Shown here: positions 43,491 to 51,906 of the stretch, one piece after another
Numbering within the stretch: position 1 is the first letter of the stretch
Layout of the letters: every line of letters begins with the position of its first letter
Assembly (NCBI GenBank): GCA_016744435.1
Contig: JADGEJ010000003.1
Coordinates: 62,001-126,000 of the forward strand
Source of the DNA: Lentibacter sp.
GTDB lineage: Bacteria > Pseudomonadota > Alphaproteobacteria > Rhodobacterales > Rhodobacteraceae
Length of the DNA stretch: 64,000 nt
Reading direction: 5' to 3'
Made by a program: the position numbers and the translations under genes
Notes under the pieces: generated by a model
The model's input: only the letters and a program-made list of their open reading frames with translations
Told to the model about the DNA's origin: nothing
Databases searched by the model: none

Positions 43491-43508
43491 CTTTGAAAGG
43501 ATAAGCCG

Positions 43509-44165
43509 ATGGGTCTCGATTTCTCGGTGGTCCCCAAATATCTCGATATCATCTTGTTGGGGTGCGCCTATACTGTTGGCATTACTGTCGCCGCTGCAGT
43601 TTTGAGTTTCTTTGGCGGTATCGTTTTTGCGGTGATCGCGCTCTACGCGCCTTGGATAATCCGCCAACCTTTTCGCTTGGTTGCGTGGATGTTCATGGGG
43701 ACACCTCTATTGCTTCAGTTGTTTTTGATCTATTTCGGCTTGGTTCAAGTCGGTATAGATTTGCCTGCTGTTGTCGCGGGGATCATTGGGCTGGGCTTGC
43801 ACTTCGCGGTTTACAATTCGGAACTGATCCAGACGGCTATTCTGTCTGTTGACAAGGGCCAGATGGAAGCCGCGCGCACCCTAGGCCTTAGCCGCGGTGA
43901 AGCGCTGCGCAAGGTTGTTATTCCGCAGGCTGTCCGTGATGTTATTCCGCCAATCAGCAACAACATGATTGCGCTTTTGAAGGACAGCGCGCTGGTCTCT
44001 GTGATCGGCGTAAGTGAGCTGACGCTGTCGGCGCAGCGCGTTATCGGCAAGACCTACCGGCCATTTGAATTCTATTTGCTCGCGGCAGCCTTCTACTACG
44101 TCATCAACCTCGGGATGGAATGGGTGCAGCGCAAGATAGAACGCCGCATCTCGATGTCTCGCTGA
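43509..44165 (+). CDS. Polar amino acid ABC transporter permease 2
   Basis: A 218-residue permease of the same family. It carries FMGTPLLLQLFLIYFGLVQVG and the EAA loop YNSELIQTAILSVDKGQMEAARTLG. The C-terminus ends with a basic tail (QRKIERRISMSR). It starts 18 bp after permease 1 with AAGGAT ahead and is followed closely by the ATPase gene. Confidence 0.94.
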   Translation: MGLDFSVVPKYLDIILLGCAYTVGITVAAAVLSFFGGIVFAVIALYAPWIIRQPFRLVAWMFMGTPLLLQLFLIYFGLVQVGIDLPAVVAGIIGLGLHFAVYNSELIQTAILSVDKGQMEAARTLGLSRGEALRKVVIPQAVRDVIPPISNNMIALLKDSALVSVIGVSELTLSAQRVIGKTYRPFEFYLLAAAFYYVINLGMEWVQRKIERRISMSR

Positions 44166-44180
44166 GTATTGGAGTCAGAC

Positions 44181-44951
44181 ATGACAGACGAAAAGAGCTT
44201 TGTAGAAATCCGACACGCCCAAAAAGCTTTCGGGTCTCTTGAGGTGCTCAAGGATATCAGCCTGAGCGTTGCTCAAGGCCAGATTGTTGGCATCATCGGA
44301 TCGTCGGGATCGGGCAAATCAACACTGCTTCGCGCCATAAACGACCTTGATCCGCTGACGGGTGGCGAGGTCTGGCTTGATGGCGTGCAAGTAAACCAGA
44401 AGTTGCCGCACCGGCAGTATGAGAAACACATCAACCAAATGCGCCAGCAAGTCGGGATGGTGTTCCAGCACTTCAACCTTTTTCCGCATATGACGGCCCG
44501 CGAGAACGTTAAAATGGCACCGATGATGCTCAAGGGGCTTTCCCAAGAGGAGGCCAACGCCCTTGCCGAGGAACAGCTTGACCATGTCGGGCTGCTGGAA
44601 CGGATTGACTATTACCCCTCGCAGCTTTCAGGCGGCCAAAAGCAACGTGTCGCGATCGCGCGGGCGCTGGCCATGAAGCCCAAGCTGATGCTGTTTGATG
44701 AGGCAACATCGGCGCTTGATCCTGAGCTTGTGGAGGAAGTGAACCAAGTCATGCGCAAGCTCGCCGAGCAGCACATGACAATGATCATTGTCACCCACGA
44801 GATGGATTTTGCGGCCTCGGTTTGCGACCGCGTTCTATTTATGGATCAGGGCGTCGTGGTTGAGGAAGGCCCGCCCGCGATCTTGTTTACCAACCCCACA
44901 CAGCCCCGCACACGGGAGTTTTTGCGCAAGCATTTGGAAGGTGCCAAATGA
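44181..44951 (+). CDS. Polar amino acid ABC transporter ATP-binding protein
   Basis: A 256-residue ATPase of the GlnQ/HisP type. Walker A is [14 protein letters not shown], the signature is [17 protein letters not shown], Walker B is [19 protein letters not shown], and the switch His lies in [13 protein letters not shown] 44181 follows GGAG by 6 bases; an upstream in-frame start adds four residues. Its 3' end overlaps the aminotransferase start by four bases (ATGA), linking import with catabolism. Confidence 0.95.
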   Translation: MTDEKSFVEIRHAQKAFGSLEVLKDISLSVAQGQIVGIIGSSGSGKSTLLRAINDLDPLTGGEVWLDGVQVNQKLPHRQYEKHINQMRQQVGMVFQHFNLFPHMTARENVKMAPMMLKGLSQEEANALAEEQLDHVGLLERIDYYPSQLSGGQKQRVAIARALAMKPKLMLFDEATSALDPELVEEVNQVMRKLAEQHMTMIIVTHEMDFAASVCDRVLFMDQGVVVEEGPPAILFTNPTQPRTREFLRKHLEGAK

Positions 44952-46303
44952 GCGACGATACTTCCTATCTCTTCTACCAAACCCGCAATCCACGCCCCTT
45001 TCTGGATCATGGCGAAGGGATCTATTTGATTGATGAAAGTGGCAAGCGTTATATTGACGGCTCCTCTGGGGCGATGGTGTCAAATATCGGCCATTCAAAT
45101 CCGCGGGTTCTTGCCAAGATCAAGGCGCAGATGGACAGGGCTACATTCGGCTACCGACTTCATTTTCGCACGCACCCTTCCGAGGATCTGGCGGCAAAGA
45201 CAGTGTCACTCATGCCCGACGGGCTTGACCGTGTGTTCTTTGTGTCCGGTGGGTCTGAGGCCGTTGAAAGTGCTGTGAAGCTGGCTCGGCAATACGCCCT
45301 GACACAGGATGAGCCCTCGCGCTATAAAGTGATCTCGCGCTTTCCGTCTTATCACGGCTGCACCTTCGGCGCGCTTGATTTGACGGGCTATGACCCGCTG
45401 CGCGAGCCCTTTGCCCCGATGATGCAAGGCATGCCCAAGATCGCCGCGCCTGCGAGCTATCTTGACCGTGACAACTTGAGTGAAGAGGCGCGCGGCTTGA
45501 AATACGCCGAGTATCTGCGTGACAAGATCGTCGAAGAAGGCCCGGACACGGTGTTGGCGTTTATCATGGAGCCGGTCGGCGGCGCGTCAACTGGTGCGCT
45601 TGTGGCGCCCGACAGTTACTACGGACGCATCCGCGAAATCTGCGACGAATTTGGCGTTCTTCTGATCTATGATGAAGTCATGACAGGCGCGGGTCGCACC
45701 GGCAAATTCCTCGCGGCGGAGCACTGGGGGATCACACCCGATATCGTAGCGATGTCCAAAGGGTTTGGCGCGGGTTACGCCCCGCTAGGCGCAATCGTCG
45801 CGGGCGCGCGGCTGGTTGAGCCAGTGCTTGATGCAGGCGGCTTTTTGCATGGATTCACCTACGCAGGTAACCCCATGGCCTGCGCCGCAGGGTTGGCCGT
45901 TCTTGAGGAGATGGAAGAGCTCAACCTTGTTGAGAACGCAGCCCGGATGGGCGAGGTGCTGATGGAGCATCTCCACGGCTTAATGGAGCGCTACCCTTTC
46001 ATCGGTGACGTGCGCGGAAAAGGGCTACTGACCGCGTTTGAGTTTGTCTCTGATCGCGATACGATGGAGCCGTTGCCGCCAGCGCTAAACGCATATGATC
46101 GGCTGGTTGAGTTGGCCTACGCACGCGGGTTGATCATTTATTCGCGCCGCACCCGTGGCGGCACGTCCGGCGATCACTTCCTGTTGGCCCCGCCGCTGAT
46201 CATCACTGAAGAGCAGATTGCCGAGATGATGGCTATCTTGCGGGATGCGCTAGACGAATTTGCTACAGAAGCGGGCCTTCCTATGTTGGAGGCGACAGCG
46301 TGA
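44948..46303 (+). CDS. Class III PLP-dependent aminotransferase
   Basis: A 451-residue fold-type I enzyme of the omega-amino-acid/GABA/diaminobutyrate aminotransferase class. [17 protein letters not shown] binds cofactor phosphate, the PLP-contacting Asp lies in [14 protein letters not shown], and the Schiff-base lysine is about Lys271 in [15 protein letters not shown]. The substrate cannot be read from sequence; a terminal-amino or beta-amino acid is plausible. It overlaps both neighbours (ATGA at its start, GTGA at its end), so it is tightly coupled to the transporter and the CoA-transferase. Confidence 0.92.
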   Translation: MSDDTSYLFYQTRNPRPFLDHGEGIYLIDESGKRYIDGSSGAMVSNIGHSNPRVLAKIKAQMDRATFGYRLHFRTHPSEDLAAKTVSLMPDGLDRVFFVSGGSEAVESAVKLARQYALTQDEPSRYKVISRFPSYHGCTFGALDLTGYDPLREPFAPMMQGMPKIAAPASYLDRDNLSEEARGLKYAEYLRDKIVEEGPDTVLAFIMEPVGGASTGALVAPDSYYGRIREICDEFGVLLIYDEVMTGAGRTGKFLAAEHWGITPDIVAMSKGFGAGYAPLGAIVAGARLVEPVLDAGGFLHGFTYAGNPMACAAGLAVLEEMEELNLVENAARMGEVLMEHLHGLMERYPFIGDVRGKGLLTAFEFVSDRDTMEPLPPALNAYDRLVELAYARGLIIYSRRTRGGTSGDHFLLAPPLIITEEQIAEMMAILRDALDEFATEAGLPMLEATA

Positions 46304-46992
46304 AGCTTCCCGACAAGCAATCCAGCATCGAAGAAGCCATCATCCATGTCAAAGACGGGGATACGGTTATGCTGGGCGGGTTCGGTGTTCCCGGCACGCC
46401 GTTTGCCTTGATCCGTGCTCTGGTGCAGCACGGCGCGCGCAACCTCACGATTGTGAAGAACGATGCCAACGAGCCGAACATGGGTGTCGACCATTTGCTG
46501 CAAAGCGGGCTGGTGGCGCGGCTGATCACTACCCATTTAGGCCTCAATGCTCATGCGATCGGGCTGATGAACTCCGGCCAAATCGACGTCGAGTTCAACG
46601 CACAGGGCATTCTGGCCGAGCGTATCCGCGCGGGCGGTGCCGGGCTTGGCGGGTTTCTGAGCGACATCGGCATCGGGACTGAGCTGGCCGAAGGCAAGCA
46701 GGTGATAGAACAGGGCGGTAAAACCTACCTCGTGGAACCTGCCTTGCGCGCAGATGTGGCTTTGCTCCATGCCGACCGCGCCGACAGTTTCGGCAACCTT
46801 GCTTATGTGGCCACCGCGCGGAACTTTAACCCGCTGATGGCCATGGCTGCCGACTGCGTCATTGCCGAGGCGGAAGCTGTTTTTCCTTTGGGCGGGTTGG
46901 CGGCAGATGACATCCACACATCTGGCGTGTTTGTCGATCACGTCGCAAAACTGGGTGCCTTGTCAAAGGAATATGCCGTTGTCCAACGCTAA
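46300..46992 (+). CDS. CoA-transferase subunit A (island copy)
   Basis: A 230-residue alpha subunit of a family I CoA-transferase (AtoD/ScoA/PcaI type). The glycine-rich loop is VMLGGFGVPGTPFALI and GILAERIRAGGAGLGGFLSDIG is typical. It starts with GTG 46300 overlapping the aminotransferase stop (GTGA). It differs clearly from scoA at 24.2 kb, so it probably has another acid substrate, perhaps the 2- or 3-oxoacid produced by the aminotransferase. Confidence 0.92.
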   Translation: MKLPDKQSSIEEAIIHVKDGDTVMLGGFGVPGTPFALIRALVQHGARNLTIVKNDANEPNMGVDHLLQSGLVARLITTHLGLNAHAIGLMNSGQIDVEFNAQGILAERIRAGGAGLGGFLSDIGIGTELAEGKQVIEQGGKTYLVEPALRADVALLHADRADSFGNLAYVATARNFNPLMAMAADCVIAEAEAVFPLGGLAADDIHTSGVFVDHVAKLGALSKEYAVVQR

Positions 46993-47632
46993 AGAGAGAA
47001 TGGTCGTGCGCGCGGCTCGCGAACTTCAGCCCGGTATGGTGGTGAACCTTGGCATCGGCTTGCCAACCAAAGTCGTCAATCACTTACCCGCCGATTTCCC
47101 GGTATGCCTGCACACCGAAAACGGGCTGGCGGGCATCGGGCCAACGCTGCCGTCGGATCAAGCGAACCGAAATCTGATTGACGCTGGCGGTGCCTATGTT
47201 TCGACGATCCCAGGCTCGGCCTTCTTTGACAGCGCCACGAGTTTTGCTTTGGTGCGCTCCGGTCGGCTTGACCTCACAATGCTTGGGGCGTTCGAGGTCG
47301 CGGCCAACGGCGATCTGGCCAACTGGAAAATCCCCGGTAAGTTCTCCCCCGGTGTCGGCGGCGGCATTGAACTGGCTCAAAAGGCGCAGCGTGTGGCCGT
47401 TCTGACGACCCACACTGACCGTGCGGGAAACCCAAAGCTGAAGGAAAGATGCAGCCTGCCGCTAACGGCCCAAGCCTGCGTGGCGCGAATATTTACCGAC
47501 ATGGCGGTGATTGATGTGGAGGCGAATGGCTTTACGCTGGTTGAAACCGCCCAAGGTGTCAGTGTCGCCGAGATCATTGACGCAACAGGTGCCGCGCTAC
47601 GCGTTCCCGACACTGAACTCCCAAAATTTTGA
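46973..47632 (+). CDS. CoA-transferase subunit B (island copy)
   Basis: A 219-residue beta subunit. The catalytic Glu lies in LHTENGLAGIGP, after NLGIGLPTKVV; GGGIELAQKAQRVAV is the later loop. The start is taken at ATG 46973, overlapping subunit A by 20 bp with AAGGA just ahead at short spacing; ATG 47000, eight bases after subunit A ends, is a real alternative. It forms the heteromer with subunit A for CoA activation in the island's pathway. Confidence 0.9.
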   Translation: MPLSNAKERMVVRAARELQPGMVVNLGIGLPTKVVNHLPADFPVCLHTENGLAGIGPTLPSDQANRNLIDAGGAYVSTIPGSAFFDSATSFALVRSGRLDLTMLGAFEVAANGDLANWKIPGKFSPGVGGGIELAQKAQRVAVLTTHTDRAGNPKLKERCSLPLTAQACVARIFTDMAVIDVEANGFTLVETAQGVSVAEIIDATGAALRVPDTELPKF

Positions 47633-47641
47633 GGCCCGTGA

Positions 47642-48934
47642 ATGCAAGACACCCTTGAGAACCGCCTACTAACCGCAGTAGATGCCGCGTTTGACAAGCA
47701 GATCGCGTTTCTGTCTGAGCTGACGTTTCATCCCTCAATCCGTGGCGAGGAACAATCCGCACAGGACTTTATGGCTGGCGAGTTAGCGCAGCGCGGTTAT
47801 GCGCTTGACCGTTGGCAAATTGACGTGGCCGATATTCAGCATCTTCCCGGGTTTTCCCCGGTTTTGGCGCCTTATGACGACGCCGTGAATGTCGTCGGGA
47901 CACACCGCTCAACAGCCGCAACAGGACGATCTCTGATCCTGAACGGCCACATTGATGTTGTGCCCGCGGGGCCGCTCGACATGTGGGACAGCCCACCATT
48001 TGAGCCGCGCATCGACGATGGCTGGCTTTACGGGCGCGGTGGCGGCGATATGAAAGCCGGATTGGCTTCCAACCTGTTTGCACTTGATGCGTTGAATGCC
48101 TGTGGCCTCGCGCCGGCGGCGGATGTGTTTTACCAATCCGTCGTCGAGGAAGAATGCACAGGAAATGGCGCTCTGGCCTGTTTGGCGCGTGGCTACAAAG
48201 CTGATGCAGCGCTGATCCCCGAGCCCTTTGCGGAGCATCTCGTGACGGCACAGCTTGGCGTGATCTGGTTTCAAGTTCACCTCAAAGGGCGGCCAACCCA
48301 TGTCGCCTATGCGGGCAGTGGCGCGAATGCGATTGAGGCTGCTATCCCGCTGATCTCGGCCTTGCACGAGATGGAGCATCGCTGGAACGCCGCTGAAAAC
48401 CGCCCTGATGACTATGCCCATATGGAACATGCGCTGAACCTGAATGTCGGCAAGTTTGAAGGCGGCGACTGGACAAGTTCGGTGCCCGCGTGGAGCACCT
48501 TTGATGTGCGCATGGCAATCTTCCCCGGCCAGTCTATAGACGCTGCGAAAGCTGAGATCGAACAAGTCATTCTGAACGCGGCGCGGAGCAACGATTTTCT
48601 GCGCAACTCCTTGCCGGAGATCGTTTACCACGGGTTTAACGCCGAGGGTTACGCGCTGTCGAAAGACAGTTCGGCCAAGGCAGCATCGGCGATAAGTGCC
48701 TTGGACCAAGCCCACAAAACCACCACCGGCGAGGCATTGGTGCGTGAAGCGATAACGGCCACAACCGACGCACGCTTTTTCGGCCTATATGCTGACACAC
48801 CTGCTCTGGTCTATGGCCCGCGCGCCGAGGCGATCCACGGGTTCAACGAACGGGTTGATCTGGAAAGCATGCGCCGCGTCACCAAGGCAACCGCGCTTTT
48901 CATCGCCGATTGGTGTGGCACCGAAGAACTTTGA
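47642..48934 (+). CDS. ArgE/DapE-family deacylase (M20)
   Basis: A 430-residue zinc hydrolase related to acetylornithine deacetylase and succinyl-diaminopimelate desuccinylase. The first metal His and Asp lie in LNGHIDVVPAGPLDMWDSPP, the bridging Asp in GRGGGDMKAGLA, and catalytic Glu-Glu in SVVEEECTGNGALA. A dimerisation domain covers about 200-310. It probably removes an N-acyl group from the imported compound. It starts 9 bp after the CoA-transferase. Confidence 0.92.
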   Translation: MQDTLENRLLTAVDAAFDKQIAFLSELTFHPSIRGEEQSAQDFMAGELAQRGYALDRWQIDVADIQHLPGFSPVLAPYDDAVNVVGTHRSTAATGRSLILNGHIDVVPAGPLDMWDSPPFEPRIDDGWLYGRGGGDMKAGLASNLFALDALNACGLAPAADVFYQSVVEEECTGNGALACLARGYKADAALIPEPFAEHLVTAQLGVIWFQVHLKGRPTHVAYAGSGANAIEAAIPLISALHEMEHRWNAAENRPDDYAHMEHALNLNVGKFEGGDWTSSVPAWSTFDVRMAIFPGQSIDAAKAEIEQVILNAARSNDFLRNSLPEIVYHGFNAEGYALSKDSSAKAASAISALDQAHKTTTGEALVREAITATTDARFFGLYADTPALVYGPRAEAIHGFNERVDLESMRRVTKATALFIADWCGTEEL

Positions 48935-49046
48935 GGAGGTGGATATTTGTGCGAAGCCGAGGCAACAATGAGGCGCCATGCCAACGGGTCTGGACGGAAG
49001 CAAAAGTGCTCCTGCACTGCATGAAACCATCTGAAGGAATTCCCTC

Positions 49047-50204
49047 GTGACGTTATTGGCCCAAGAGCAAGTTTCTGAGCTGATCTCCTTGCGCCATGCG
49101 TTGCATCGGCGTCCGGAACTTTCAGGCGAGGAAGCCGAAACCGCAGCTTTCATCGCAGAGGAACTGATAAGACTTGGGGCTGATCAGATCTGGCGCGGTC
49201 TTGGCGGGCACGGTGTTGCCGCGGAATTCAAAGGTTTAGAGGACGGCCCCACCGTTCTGCTGCGCTGCGAGCTTGATGGCCTGCCGATCTATGAGATATC
49301 GGATCATTCCTACCGCTCTGAACTCGACGGCAAAGGGCACTTATGCGGCCATGACGGGCATATGGTATCTATGCTGGGCGTGGCTATGGGCCTTGCCGCC
49401 CGACCGGCCAGAGGCCGTGTTGTCTTGCTTTTTCAACCCGCCGAGGAAACTGGCACTGGAGCCAAGGCCGTCATCGACGACCCCAGATGGCCTGAAATCC
49501 GGCCAGACTTTGCCTTCGCGTATCACAACGTTCCGGGCCGCCCGTTGGGCGAAATCGGATTGCGCCCGGGGCCGGGGAATTGTGCGTCACGCGGCATGCA
49601 AGTCTTACTCTGGGGCAAAAGCTCGCATGCCGCCGCCCCTGAAGACGGAACCTCACCGGGCCCCGGAATGGCGGCGTTGATGGAGGCGTTGCCGCGCCTC
49701 GGCACGGGGGAGGTCGGAGACAGTGATTTTGCGCTCAGCACCTTAACGCACGCCAAATTGGGAGAGCCGACCTTCGGCATTGCCCCCGGGCACGGCGAGG
49801 TGTTTGTAACCCTGCGCTGTATGACCGATGAAAGGATGGAGGCATTGGTCTCGGATGCATTAGCGCTGGTTGCTACACACACCACCGGCCTTTCAACCGA
49901 TGTTCTCTGGCATGATGTCTTCCTGTCGGTAACGAACGACGCTGGAGCAACCGAGATAGCGCGGCAGGTGGCGACGGACAAAGGCTTTGCAAGCTATGAG
50001 ATGGACGCTCCGATGCGCTGGTCTGAAGACTTCGGCCGTTTAGGCAACGATGGCGCTAAGGCTGCCTTGCTGTATGTCGGGGCAGGTGAAACGCACCCGC
50101 AATTGCACAACCCCGACTATGACTTTCCCGATGCATTGATTGCGCTCACCGCGGATCTGTTTTGCGGGATCATCGCAGACATTCTTGGCACAGCGCCCGC
50201 ATGA
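49047..50204 (+). CDS. M20D amidohydrolase (hippurate hydrolase/aminoacylase-like)
   Basis: A 385-residue amidohydrolase. It shows LRHALHRRPELSGEE, CELDGLPIYE (family usually RAD.DALP), HLCGHDGHM with metal ligands, LLFQPAEETGTGAKAVIDD with the catalytic Glu, and YHNVPGRPLG. It is related to IAA-amino acid hydrolases and N-acyl amino acid hydrolases. GTG 49047 has AAGGA upstream, and a 112-bp gap separates it from the preceding deacylase. Its presence beside a second M20 enzyme suggests two acylated substrates or two stereoisomers. Confidence 0.9.
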   Translation: MTLLAQEQVSELISLRHALHRRPELSGEEAETAAFIAEELIRLGADQIWRGLGGHGVAAEFKGLEDGPTVLLRCELDGLPIYEISDHSYRSELDGKGHLCGHDGHMVSMLGVAMGLAARPARGRVVLLFQPAEETGTGAKAVIDDPRWPEIRPDFAFAYHNVPGRPLGEIGLRPGPGNCASRGMQVLLWGKSSHAAAPEDGTSPGPGMAALMEALPRLGTGEVGDSDFALSTLTHAKLGEPTFGIAPGHGEVFVTLRCMTDERMEALVSDALALVATHTTGLSTDVLWHDVFLSVTNDAGATEIARQVATDKGFASYEMDAPMRWSEDFGRLGNDGAKAALLYVGAGETHPQLHNPDYDFPDALIALTADLFCGIIADILGTAPA

Positions 50205-51325
50205 CGGTGCTGGACGCGTCTATCCCAAGCTCGTGGGTTGAAATCAACCTCGATCGTGTTTCACAGAACCTTGAGCTGACGCTTGGCCTAGTGCCGGAGA
50301 GCGCTGATTTTTGCGCCGTCATGAAGGCCGACGCTTATGGACATGGCATCAGCCGTATTGTGCCTCTGCTAATGGAGCAGGGGGTGAGTAGCGTTGGCAT
50401 CACGTCAAACTCGGAAGCGCGTTCTGTGCGGGAAGCGGGTTTTCGCGGAACTCTGATCCGCCTTCGCACGGCCACTCCTCAGGAAATGGAAGCGGCTTTG
50501 GACGACCTTGTCCAAGAGCAGGTTGGAGCGCATTGGGGCGCAAGTCAATTACGCGGAATTCTTGAGCGCGCGGGTGTATCCACCGGTGTTCACCTCGCGC
50601 TCAACTCAGGCGGGATGTCGCGCGATGGGCTCGACATATCAACGCAAGCTGGGCAACAGGCCTGCCGAGACATCCTTGCCGAAATAGGCCCAAGAATTGT
50701 CGGAATATCCACTCACTTCCCGCGAAATGAACCGGCAGTGCTCCGGCAGAGTTCGGAACTCTTCAAGCAGCAGATCGCATGGGTCTGCAACAACAGTGAG
50801 CTAGAAAGATCAGGCCTTCGTGTTCATGCGGGAAGCACCCTGACACTGCTTTCAGGTGAGCCGGTTGAAACCGATATGTACCGCTGTGGAGCAATCCTTT
50901 ATGGGTTTTTGCGCCCCGAATTCGGGTTCCGTCCAACCATTGGGTTGAAGGCAAATGTGGTTCATCTGGGGGAGTATCCTAAAGGGGCTTTCGTCGGTTA
51001 CGACAGCGACCAGCTCCTTGTTTCGGATCGGCGGTTGGCCTGTGTTTCTATCGGATATGCAGCTGGTTACCGCCGAATCGCACAAGATAGCGGCGCTGTG
51101 CTGATCCGTGGCAAGAGGGCGAAAGTATTGGGGAAAATCTCGATGAATTCGATCATTGCAGATGTGACCGAAATAGAAAATGTCTGCGTCGGTGATGTTG
51201 CGACTGTGTTCGGAAACGATGGTGCGGACGCGATTGGGCCCGTTACCGCATCAGAGCAATTCGGGACAATCCTGCCAGACCTTTTTTCCGACTGGGGTGT
51301 TCGCAATCCGAGGCACTACCGATAA
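50201..51325 (+). CDS. Alanine racemase-like PLP enzyme
   Basis: A 374-residue fold-type III racemase. PLP lysine is Lys42 in VMKADAYGHG. The second catalytic base Tyr is preserved in CVSIGYAAGYRR (about 284), where standard Alr has GYxDGYPR. ISMNSIIADVTEI replaces the usual VSMDQ. These differences suggest a broad-specificity or different amino acid racemase rather than the housekeeping Alr. ATG 50201 overlaps the amidohydrolase stop (ATGA), so the racemase acts in the same pathway. Confidence 0.88.
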   Translation: MTVLDASIPSSWVEINLDRVSQNLELTLGLVPESADFCAVMKADAYGHGISRIVPLLMEQGVSSVGITSNSEARSVREAGFRGTLIRLRTATPQEMEAALDDLVQEQVGAHWGASQLRGILERAGVSTGVHLALNSGGMSRDGLDISTQAGQQACRDILAEIGPRIVGISTHFPRNEPAVLRQSSELFKQQIAWVCNNSELERSGLRVHAGSTLTLLSGEPVETDMYRCGAILYGFLRPEFGFRPTIGLKANVVHLGEYPKGAFVGYDSDQLLVSDRRLACVSIGYAAGYRRIAQDSGAVLIRGKRAKVLGKISMNSIIADVTEIENVCVGDVATVFGNDGADAIGPVTASEQFGTILPDLFSDWGVRNPRHYR

Positions 51326-51906
51326 GCTCGCGTAGCCGACGCTCCGGCCACGGGAATGCCGCGCCAGTGATCAATTTCTGCTTTGGGACGCAGCTGTGCA
51401 ACGTGGGTGTTCTGACCCAATGCGAGCTTCGGGGCCCCCGGCCGAATTCTGCAAATGTCTGTTTCTCTAGTTGGGTGTCTGAGTCAAACTCATTTTCCTT
51501 TGTTTGAATGATCAAGGGTCGCTTATCCGGCGCATGCTTCTCTTCGCAGTCTGGTTTGGCGTTCGAAGTGCGCCGCAGCATGCATGTGTCGGAATGGACG
51601 TGGAGAGCCCAGCTTTCCGGTGCGCTTCAAGTTGCGCAGCAGACATTTTCGGCTTTGTCTATTGCCCGAGAGGGCACGAACCACCATTCGCTGCAGCCCG
51701 CCCGGACGTTTGGTTTCTCACGAACATACGTATTTGATTAGGGCCCCAACGTCGCTTGTTGTTCAAAACCTGTCGTTGCGTGGCTCGGCTCAGAAAGGCC
51801 GCGCACAAAAGGTAACTTTCAGATACAAATTTGATGCAGGTCAAAGATAGAACGTTTCTAATCTGAGACAACGGCTAAGAACAAAACCCATTTTCGGAGT
51901 GATTTC
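51326..51906. other. 581-bp region without a supported gene, upstream of ccoG
   Basis: No convincing coding region. Short open frames on both strands lack ribosome binding sites and known motifs. Near the right end lies the FNR-like box (51831-51844) serving ccoG. The remainder may be decayed sequence marking the right edge of the catabolic island. Confidence 0.5.
51831..51844. promoter_or_regulatory. FNR/FnrL-like box upstream of ccoG
   Basis: TTGATGCAGGTCAA matches TTGAT-N4-ATCAA at 9 of 10 positions. It is centred about 69 bases before the ccoG start, which suits FNR activation with a start near 51879. Control of cbb3 oxidase genes by FNR-type proteins is well established in Rhodobacter and Paracoccus. 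Confidence 0.7.

Noticed and set aside
51504-51850. Several 70-90-codon frames upstream of ccoG
   Set aside because: They overlap each other in all frames, have no ribosome binding sites, and one runs through the FNR-like box.
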